Shown: one piece after another, positions 45,641 to 51,298 of the stretch
Layout of the letters: each line of letters opens with the position of its first letter
Numbering within the stretch: position 1 is the stretch's first letter
DNA from: CAZEAN01 sp964510225
GTDB lineage: Bacteria > Planctomycetota > Planctomycetia > Isosphaerales > Isosphaeraceae
Reading direction: 5' to 3'
Assembly: GCA_964510225.1 (NCBI GenBank)
Contig: CAZEAN010000032.1
Location: forward strand, 1-51,298
DNA: 51,298 bases
Translations under genes and position numbers: made by a program
Notes under the pieces: generated by a model
Databases searched by the model: none
Told to the model about the DNA's origin: nothing
What the model saw: only the letters and a program-made list of their open reading frames with translations

Positions 45641-46944
45641 TCTTTGTCGCGTTGGCTTTAGTGATGACTCCAGTACAAATCGGGACACCGAAGAGTGACA
45701 CACTGAAGGTCGAGATCGACATTGTTGGGTCGCGACCCTACGTTGTTGGCCAAGCGATTGACCTTCAAGTGCGTGTCCAAGGCGATCTAAATGAGTCGCT
45801 TGTGCTCAAACCACCGATCCCGGCTGACGCTGACCTTGTTTCGGTTGACTCCTTGGAATCGCCCCTTCTTCTCGACTCAACGAGCCAACGAAGATTCGCG
45901 TTTCGACTTGTGCCGAGGAAAGAGGGAGAGTTGAGACTTCCGGCGTTCCAAGCTCTTCAGAGGGATCAATCAGGTCGATCTCGAGGACTACTACTCTCCG
46001 TAACGCGACTGCCCAGCCTCCCTTCTGCCCCCTCCTGGTTCTTAGGTGGCGTCGGCCCAATTGAAGTTGAGCAGCGACTCGACCCTCCACAAATCAGGCT
46101 CGGCGAAACCACTAAACTCGAAATCGAGCTTCGGGGACCGGGGGCAATTGGCTCGCTCTTAACTCCCTTGCTCCCAGATTTCGACCGAACTGGCCTTAAT
46201 CCGGCGGTCGAGCAGCTACCGGTGACCAGCTCCATTCATCCACCGCACCGAATCTTTCGATTTCAGTTCAGGCCCACCGAAGCGGGAGAAGTAACGCTCG
46301 GGCCCTTGCGGGTCGCTTGGTTCGACCCGAAATTCCGAAGGTTCCAAACTGTGATCTCGAACTCAGTAACACTGGCAGTGGCCAATCCACCTGTCCTCGC
46401 CCTAGATTTGATTGAGTTACCCGAAACCCCTCCGTCTCGGGTTTTGCCTCGACGGTTTCTTACAGCGGTCATGAGTGCTGTCGTATTCGTTGGAATCCTC
46501 TTATTTTTATTCTACCGACTCAAACGCTTTCAACGATCCGACATCAAAGCAAAGGCAAAACGGTGTGCGAAGCACCAAGCTCGGAGAATCCTCAAGCATC
46601 CTTCCACTGAAGTCGATGCTGCGACCATTGCGAACGCCTTGGGATGCTTAGTAGAGCATATCGTCGGTCGACCTGTCGGAGCTATCACAGCTCAGGAACT
46701 TCGTCGAGCACTCGGAGAAGTTACTCGGGAATTCGAACTCGCTGACCGCGCAGAAGGATTACTTCGATGGGCTGACCAGCTTCGGTTTGATCCAACTGTA
46801 GGATCGATCGATCGACAGAGATTGCAAGAAACGGCGGAACGCTTCTTTCAAGATCTGAGTCGATCGATTGACGTCCAGTGGACTTGGACGTTGAGCCCAA
46901 GCGACGCTCCCCTTAGGTCAGAGGAATCAGAGATAGCTGAATAA
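45634..46944 (+). CDS. BatD-like membrane protein
   Basis: The 436-residue protein has a hydrophobic N-terminus (VVFVALALVMTPV), then Ig-like beta segments typical of BatD (YVVGQAIDLQVRVQG, RLDPPQIRLGETTKLEIELRG, FRFQFRPTEAGEVTLGPLRVAWFDP), a membrane helix (FLTAVMSAVVFVGILLFLFYRL) and a cytoplasmic helical end. The start is GTG 45634, overlapping the batB stop. It is the last gene of the purE-batD run. Its 3' end overlaps the convergent helicase gene by 18 bases. Confidence 0.75.
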   Translation: MVVFVALALVMTPVQIGTPKSDTLKVEIDIVGSRPYVVGQAIDLQVRVQGDLNESLVLKPPIPADADLVSVDSLESPLLLDSTSQRRFAFRLVPRKEGELRLPAFQALQRDQSGRSRGLLLSVTRLPSLPSAPSWFLGGVGPIEVEQRLDPPQIRLGETTKLEIELRGPGAIGSLLTPLLPDFDRTGLNPAVEQLPVTSSIHPPHRIFRFQFRPTEAGEVTLGPLRVAWFDPKFRRFQTVISNSVTLAVANPPVLALDLIELPETPPSRVLPRRFLTAVMSAVVFVGILLFLFYRLKRFQRSDIKAKAKRCAKHQARRILKHPSTEVDAATIANALGCLVEHIVGRPVGAITAQELRRALGEVTREFELADRAEGLLRWADQLRFDPTVGSIDRQRLQETAERFFQDLSRSIDVQWTWTLSPSDAPLRSEESEIAE

Positions 46945-48150
46945 CTCACGGACCGACTCGGCACGGTGATCTCGTTTTGTGCTCGATTCAGAGTCGGTGG
47001 CATTGAAATCGTTGAGCGGCAGCGGGGGAATTGTCCGGTTCATCAACATTTCGATCGAGGTCAAGGGAGCCCCTTGATCAGGAGTGACGAAGAGGTAGGC
47101 AACCCCGTTCTTGCCCATTCGTCCCGTCCGACCAATCCGGTGCACGTAGTTTTCCGGATCGTCCGGAATATCGTAGTTAATCACATGGCTGATTCCGTTG
47201 ACATCGATCCCTCGGCCAACGACATCGGTCGCGACCAGGACCGGGATCTCGCCAGTGCGGAACCGCTTCATCACTCGGTTACGGACGGTCTGGGAGAGAT
47301 CGCCGTGAATCACCGCGATCCCTCGGACCGTTCTCTGGAGCTTGGTCGCCAGCTTATCGGCGCCTCGCTTCGTCCGGGTGAAGACAAGGCATTGCTCTGG
47401 TTGTTCTCGATCAAGGAGATGGAGTAATAATCCGGTCTTTTTCGTCGCTGCAACCGTGACGTAGAACTGTTGGACCGTTTCGGCGGATGGTTCATCCTTG
47501 GAGAGCAAGAGTTCGACAGGGCGGTACATCCAGCGTTCCGCAAGTCCTTGGATCGCGGGATCGAGTGTGGCGGATAAGAGGAGCGTCTGGTGAGGATCAG
47601 GGACGCGCCTTAAGATTCGCTCGATCTCGGGACGGAACCCGATGTCGAGCATCCGATCGGCCTCATCGAGGACCAGATGGATCAGATCGTCAAGAATAAG
47701 TGTCCGTCGATTAATGTGGTCGATAATTCGACCCGGAGTCCCGATAACAATGTCGACACCGCTCTGAAGGCTACGGATCTGCTTCTCGATCGGTTGACCG
47801 CCATAAAGAGCGGCGAATTTGGCCCCGGACCCAATTGAAAGTTTCTCGAACTCGGTCAAAATTTGCTGTGCGAGTTCGCGGGTGGGTGCCAAGACCATTG
47901 CTTGTGGTCCCTGACTCCTAGCTTCAAGCATCTCGATTAACGGAATTGCAAACGCGGCAGTTTTTCCCGTGCCGGTCTTGGCTTGGCCAATGACATCATG
48001 ACCATCCAACGCTTCAGGAATTACCGCGGCCTGAATCGGGGACGGATGGCTAAACCCAGCACGCCGGAGTGCTCTGAGCATCACAGAGCTGAGGCCGAGA
48101 TCTGCAAACTCGTCGAGTGCTTCAACTTCCTCAGCAGCACGCTGAATCAA
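46927..48150 (-). CDS. DEAD-box RNA helicase (RhlE-like)
   Basis: The 407-residue helicase has the Q motif (GFSHPSPIQAAVIP), motif I AKTGTGKTAAF, PTRELAQQI, TPGRIIDHI, motif II LVLDEADRML, motif III LLLSATL, and the C-terminal FTRTKRGADKLA, ATDVVGRGIDV and HRIGRTGRMG. It unwinds RNA, probably in ribosome assembly or decay. The C-terminal tail is short, without the basic extension of RhlB or CsdA. The start is TTG 48150, well supported by GGAGG six bases upstream. Confidence 0.93.
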   Translation of the reverse strand: MIQRAAEEVEALDEFADLGLSSVMLRALRRAGFSHPSPIQAAVIPEALDGHDVIGQAKTGTGKTAAFAIPLIEMLEARSQGPQAMVLAPTRELAQQILTEFEKLSIGSGAKFAALYGGQPIEKQIRSLQSGVDIVIGTPGRIIDHINRRTLILDDLIHLVLDEADRMLDIGFRPEIERILRRVPDPHQTLLLSATLDPAIQGLAERWMYRPVELLLSKDEPSAETVQQFYVTVAATKKTGLLLHLLDREQPEQCLVFTRTKRGADKLATKLQRTVRGIAVIHGDLSQTVRNRVMKRFRTGEIPVLVATDVVGRGIDVNGISHVINYDIPDDPENYVHRIGRTGRMGKNGVAYLFVTPDQGAPLTSIEMLMNRTIPPLPLNDFNATDSESSTKRDHRAESVRELFSYL

Positions 48151-48490
48151 CTAGAACCTCCATTATCACTGTATCAACTTAGGTAAAGTTGAATCTGGAA
48201 GAGGTGAAAGAGGGCGAGGTCGCAAGCATGTTGGAAACATGATTGGTCTTAATCCAAAATCTTCGATTCACCATACGACACAGCGTAAATCAGGTCAAGT
48301 TCCACTTCTAGGGCGTCTGGGGCTTATGAGGACCTTTCCGCTGTATCCCCTTGCGGTCCGGTTTTACCGAAAGATACCCTAAACTCATCATCGATTGGTT
48401 GACAGTTACCCCTCTCTCAAAAGTCTCGCAACGACTCCGTATTCATTCCGTTGACATCTCGTCTCCGGTTTCTCTCAAGGAGTGAATTCG
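48151..48490. other. Intergenic region between helicase and a small unknown gene
   Basis: About 340 bases without a supported gene; both flanking genes point outward, so promoters in both directions are expected. A CATGTT-GGA-AACATG hairpin lies at 48227-48241. TTGACA occurs near 48400 but without a clear -10 partner. No known RNA family was recognised. Confidence 0.4.
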
Positions 48491-48691
48491 ATGGCCCAGG
48501 ACTCTCCCGATTTCGAGAAACAATACAAGCAGTATCTTGAGCTTCTTCCGCTGACCATTGCATTGGCCGGATTACCGCAGAGTGAGCACCGTCTCTATAC
48601 CGAGGAACAGCTCGAAGCTCGCGCAATCACAATCCGTAATGCTTATAAGGTCGCAAAAAATACCACGAAGGAAGTCTTGGAGGGGTCGTAA
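48491..48691 (+). CDS. Small helical protein of unknown function
   Basis: The 66-residue protein (MAQDSPDFEKQYKQYLELLP ... EEQLEARAITIRNAYKVAKN) is predicted mostly helical and soluble. AAGGAG eight bases before ATG 48491 supports translation. I do not recognise the family. It may be a small conserved planctomycete protein; no motif suggests a role. It lies on the same strand as the next unknown gene, 198 bases apart. Confidence 0.6.
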   Translation: MAQDSPDFEKQYKQYLELLPLTIALAGLPQSEHRLYTEEQLEARAITIRNAYKVAKNTTKEVLEGS

Positions 48692-48889
48692 GATCCGGGA
48701 GAAGGGTTCCGGTGGAGGACGGCGCGTTCGGGTGATTCAACCTCGACTCGCTGGCCGCAACGTTGGAGCACGCCGATATCAATTCTCGTGGCAGGATTTG
48801 TTCTCGGAGTTTCCGGGAGTGATCCTGCGGACATCGGTTGATTGATTGGACCGTGATGGTTGCTCCCTCCGTTGAAAGGCCGACCTTCG

Positions 48890-49285
48890 ATGAGATCCCA
48901 CGCTGCCGGCCCCAAGCCTCGTCGCGCGCTCCGTGCTGTCCTAGTTGGCATCGGTCCCGAAGATCCCAGCCAACCTAAAAAGATTATCAACGGGCCTCAT
49001 TGCCTGATGGTAGGTGGAAACGAGTCCGTCCATGGTGAGATGCTCGAGACGGCCCTCCGCCTGGAGTCCGAACTGGAACGACGTAACCGGAACCTCGGAG
49101 AGGTTAGTCCCAGCGAATTGGCCGAGATCGCATGGACGATTGACTCGCCAGAGTTGCACCGCGTGGCGGTTCAACTCCACGAGGAACTCCAGCGGCTCGG
49201 TCAAAGCTTCCATGAATCCAGTGCCGAGGACTTGAACCGGCTCTCGGGTGCGTTGGACGAGTGCTCAGACGGCGTAAATTCGTAA
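48890..49285 (+). CDS. Hypothetical protein, 131 residues
   Basis: A basic N-terminus (MRSHAAGPKPRRALRAVLVG) with a short beta segment (RALRAVLVGIGPEDPSQPKKIINGPHCLMVGG) is followed by a helical Glu-rich C-terminal part (GEMLETALRLESELERRNRNL, LAEIAWTIDSPELHRVAVQLHEELQ). No family is recognised. ATG 48890 has a weak GAAAGG upstream; the frame is open back to 48860. It ends just before a strong inverted repeat that can terminate it and the convergent tatD gene. Confidence 0.55.
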   Translation: MRSHAAGPKPRRALRAVLVGIGPEDPSQPKKIINGPHCLMVGGNESVHGEMLETALRLESELERRNRNLGEVSPSELAEIAWTIDSPELHRVAVQLHEELQRLGQSFHESSAEDLNRLSGALDECSDGVNS

Positions 49286-49297
49286 TCGAAAGCGGAT

Positions 49298-49343
49298 ATT
49301 CCCTACCGACCGACTTCGTACAATCAATTGGTCGGTAGGGAAT
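49298..49343. terminator. Bidirectional terminator-like inverted repeat between the 131-residue gene and tatD
   Basis: ATTCCCTACCGACC (49298-49311) and GGTCGGTAGGGAAT (49330-49343) form a perfect 14-base-pair stem with an 18-base loop. It lies in the 71-base gap between convergent genes, 12 bases after one stop and 13 bases after the other. A typical T-run is absent on either side, so termination may be by a different mechanism. Confidence 0.65.
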
Positions 49344-49356
49344 GTTCGAGCACTTC

Positions 49357-50190
49357 TTAAGATCGTTCTGGGAGTCGAAATAAAGTACGGGCATTCGATG
49401 TTGACTGCCTTCCGACTTCCGTCAACGAGACTCCTCGGAGTTCAGCGATCCGCTCTGCTGTAATCGCGACTCGGCTGGGCTCGTTTGTTTTGCCCCGATA
49501 GGGATGAGGGCTGAGGTAGGGGCTATCGGTCTCGATGAGTAATCGCTCCACGGGCATCGATGCGGCGACCTCTCGAAGTGGGTCGAGCGATGGATTCTTA
49601 AATGTCACCATTCCGGCAAAAGAGAGATAGAGCCCTAACTCTAGGAAGGCCTCTGCTTGATCGAGATTCCCCGTGAACGAATGGAGAACACCTCGAACGG
49701 GTCGACCAAGTTTTTCGAGTTGTGAGACAATCTCCGCTTCGGAGTTCCGACAGTGGATCACGACCGGTAAGTCATGCTCCAAGGCAGCATAAAGATGTCG
49801 ATCGAACATTTCTTGTTGTGCCGGAAACGGGGTATGATCCCAGTAACGATCGAGGCCAGTCTCACCAAGCGCAACGACATGATCGAGAGAAATCAGCGCG
49901 GCAATTCGATCCCAATCTCCTGGTCTACTCTCTGCGACATGGTTCGGTTGAATGCCCACTGTCGCGAAGATTCGCGAATCCAGGGCCGCAATCTCAAGAA
50001 TCTTCAGAGATGACTCTGCCGTCGAAGCGATCCCGATCACCTGCTCGACCCCTGCAGCCACTGCTCGATCAAGAACCAAAGAGAAATCGTTGAGGATCCT
50101 CGGGTCATCCAAGTGGGCATGAGTGTCAATAAACGGACCCGGTGTTTCTGGGCTCTCAGGTTGTTCGGAATTCTGGTCAGTGGATGACAT
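49357..50190 (-). CDS. tatD: TatD-family metal-dependent deoxyribonuclease
   Basis: The 277-residue TIM-barrel hydrolase shows DTHAHLDDP, TVGIQPNHV, ALGETGLDRYW, VVIHCRNSEAEI, LHSFTGNLDQAEAFL and LIETDSPYLSPHPYRGKTNEP, all family motifs with the two-metal ligands in place. TatD proteins are 3'-5' DNases linked to DNA repair and degradation. An N-terminal tail of 18 polar residues precedes the barrel. GAGG lies upstream of ATG 50190 at long spacing. Confidence 0.93.
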   Translation of the reverse strand: MSSTDQNSEQPESPETPGPFIDTHAHLDDPRILNDFSLVLDRAVAAGVEQVIGIASTAESSLKILEIAALDSRIFATVGIQPNHVAESRPGDWDRIAALISLDHVVALGETGLDRYWDHTPFPAQQEMFDRHLYAALEHDLPVVIHCRNSEAEIVSQLEKLGRPVRGVLHSFTGNLDQAEAFLELGLYLSFAGMVTFKNPSLDPLREVAASMPVERLLIETDSPYLSPHPYRGKTNEPSRVAITAERIAELRGVSLTEVGRQSTSNARTLFRLPERS

Positions 50191-50241
50191 CCGGTCAATT
50201 CACCTCAGGCTTCAACTGTCTGGCAAGGCATGATACGCGAG

Positions 50242-50279
50242 AAGGCCAATCACCGAGTCTAGACTCGGTGATTGGCCTT
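50242..50279 (-). terminator. Perfect 38-base palindrome, probable terminator of the FG-GAP-like gene
   Basis: Positions 50242-50260 and 50261-50279 are exact reverse complements, giving a 38-base palindrome without spacer that can form a very stable hairpin. It begins 61 bases beyond the stop of the repeat-protein gene and lies about 50 bases upstream of tatD. No T-run follows. Terminator function is inferred; it could also be a protein-binding site. Confidence 0.55.
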
Positions 50280-50339
50280 GATGTTGGCAAATCTGAAAGC
50301 CTTCTCTGATTAAAAGAAGGCGAAGCAAGCTAAGACGGC

Positions 50340-51298
50340 TCAGCTGATGAGATCGTCGAAATCGTCAACGAGTCCATTAAGAGCATCGTCGAATACACTG
50401 ACTTCGTCCGTGTCCGACTCATCCATTTCGGATGCGAGCCCTTGATCGGTTGCCAAGGCGTTGAGTCGGAGTGACTCGCTCGCCATCAGGTTTAAACGGC
50501 TGTTGGAGGCTACGAACGAAGCCGGTACGGGGGGATTGGGCTCCGGGATCGCATCGACTGCGTCCAGCCGGAATGCGAGTGGTGCGAGTACCGGGACTGC
50601 ACTATCACCGGTTAGTGGTGAGTTCAACTCGAAAAGAGGAGTGTCGTCGCCAATCTCTTGAACAGCGAAGGAACCTGACCCGTTGTCGAAGACGCCAAGG
50701 TCGGAAATTCCATCGTTATTGTAATAGCCCGAAGCGGCGATATCACCGGCATCACCGAAGGTGACGGGGAACCCTGGAGCAAAGCTGTCCGGACCAAACG
50801 GTAAGGAAGTGTCCGAAGGCAAGATAAAGAACTGTGAGCTTCCTGCGACGAGGTCACTATCGGAGCGGAAGGCTGTGATATCTTGCCGACCATCTCCGTT
50901 GTAGTCGGCTACGGCGGGTTGGTCGGGATCGATATCCACACCAGCGGCAGCACCGAAGATGACAGGGAAGCCACCGAGCCGTTCGCTGAAGGTTGGGTCA
51001 TTGTCGGACGATGGCAAGATCAGCCAGATCGAGTTGCTGGGGTCGAGACCGGTTTCCACATCTTGCTCAGTGGGAACGGGACGGAACGAAGCGATCTCGG
51101 CACGACCATCACCGTCGAAGTCGAACGGAGCGGGAAGGTCGATATTCGAAGGTGCCCCAAACACGACCGAGAAACCGCCGATCGTGCCACCGGGCATATC
51201 ATTCGCAGAGCTCGGAATGATGAACCACTGAGCTGAACCTGGGGAAATATCGCTGACGGGCCGGAACGTGGCGATGTCGGTAGTACCAACACCGTCGT
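50340..51298 (-). CDS. C-terminal part of a secreted FG-GAP/VCBS-like repeat protein (5' end outside window)
   Basis: The frame is open to the window edge, so the N-terminus is missing; 319 residues are seen. There are four repeats of about 60-80 residues, each starting with a calcium-loop-like D/N-G-D-G motif (DGVGTTDIATFRPV, DFDGDGRAEIASFRPV, DYNGDGRQDITAFRSD, YNNDGISDLGVFDNG), followed by a W/F-IIPSS or ILPSD segment and a GGF-VVFG motif. This recalls FG-GAP/VCBS-type propeller blades in large secreted planctomycete proteins. A C-terminal acidic region (EMDESDTDEVSVFDDALN) ends it. Likely surface-exposed or secreted; partner unknown. A perfect palindrome follows the stop. Confidence 0.75.
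   Translation of the reverse strand, partial: DGVGTTDIATFRPVSDISPGSAQWFIIPSSANDMPGGTIGGFSVVFGAPSNIDLPAPFDFDGDGRAEIASFRPVPTEQDVETGLDPSNSIWLILPSSDNDPTFSERLGGFPVIFGAAAGVDIDPDQPAVADYNGDGRQDITAFRSDSDLVAGSSQFFILPSDTSLPFGPDSFAPGFPVTFGDAGDIAASGYYNNDGISDLGVFDNGSGSFAVQEIGDDTPLFELNSPLTGDSAVPVLAPLAFRLDAVDAIPEPNPPVPASFVASNSRLNLMASESLRLNALATDQGLASEMDESDTDEVSVFDDALNGLVDDFDDLIS

Overview
The window reads as a chromosomal segment of a planctomycete (Planctomycetota). The main evidence is a cytochrome-bearing PSCyt1/PSCyt2/PSD1 protein followed by a DUF1501 protein, a tandemly duplicated UvrA of the kind also known from Chlamydiae, many TTG/GTG starts, and large secreted repeat proteins. LPS-type genes (WaaP-like kinases, a WaaG-like glycosyltransferase) point to a Gram-negative envelope. 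Genus and species cannot be told from this window. All assignments are by motif reading; no database search was run.

Region by region. 1-2063: the 3'-incomplete end of a metal/metalloid permease, then a decayed patch where an IS5-type transposase remnant abuts a broken S9 peptidase remnant. 2145-9885 (minus): GlgE and a stand-alone maltokinase (the maltose-1-phosphate route to alpha-glucan), followed by a glycosyltransferase, a protein with two LPS-kinase-like domains and a putative zinc peptidase. 10086-13150 (plus): amidase, TadA whose 3' end runs into a tRNA-Ser(CGA) gene, the redox repressor Rex, and tRNA-Gln(CTG). 13448-20455 (plus): an envelope block with a polytopic glycosyltransferase-like protein, WaaP-like kinase, WaaG-like glycosyltransferase, sugar nucleotidyltransferase, PlsY fused to a putative beta-propeller, and a zinc-ribbon/DUF2007 membrane protein. 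20584-25072: the PSD1/DUF1501 pair. 25115-28280: a TrhO-RluA RNA-modification fusion (minus) and a MoxR ATPase (plus).

28379-34912 (minus) is a 2177-residue double UvrA with a C-terminal extension. 35324-40873 holds a diguanylate cyclase with a degenerate receiver, an exported DUF3352-like protein, an anti-sigma/ECF sigma pair, a small membrane protein and QueE. 41110-46944 (plus) is a tight run purE-purK-batA-batB/C-batD. 46927-51298 holds a DEAD-box helicase, two small unknown proteins, a TatD nuclease and the C-terminal part of a secreted FG-GAP/VCBS-like repeat protein cut by the window edge.

Most genes are ordinary housekeeping. The parts most worth a second look are the domain fusions (PlsY-propeller, TrhO-RluA, double UvrA with a lost switch histidine in its last ATPase, double LPS kinase), the pseudo-receiver cyclase, the tadA/tRNA overlap, and a few perfect inverted repeats near promoters and gene ends. 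I did not find a convincing wholly new multi-gene system.
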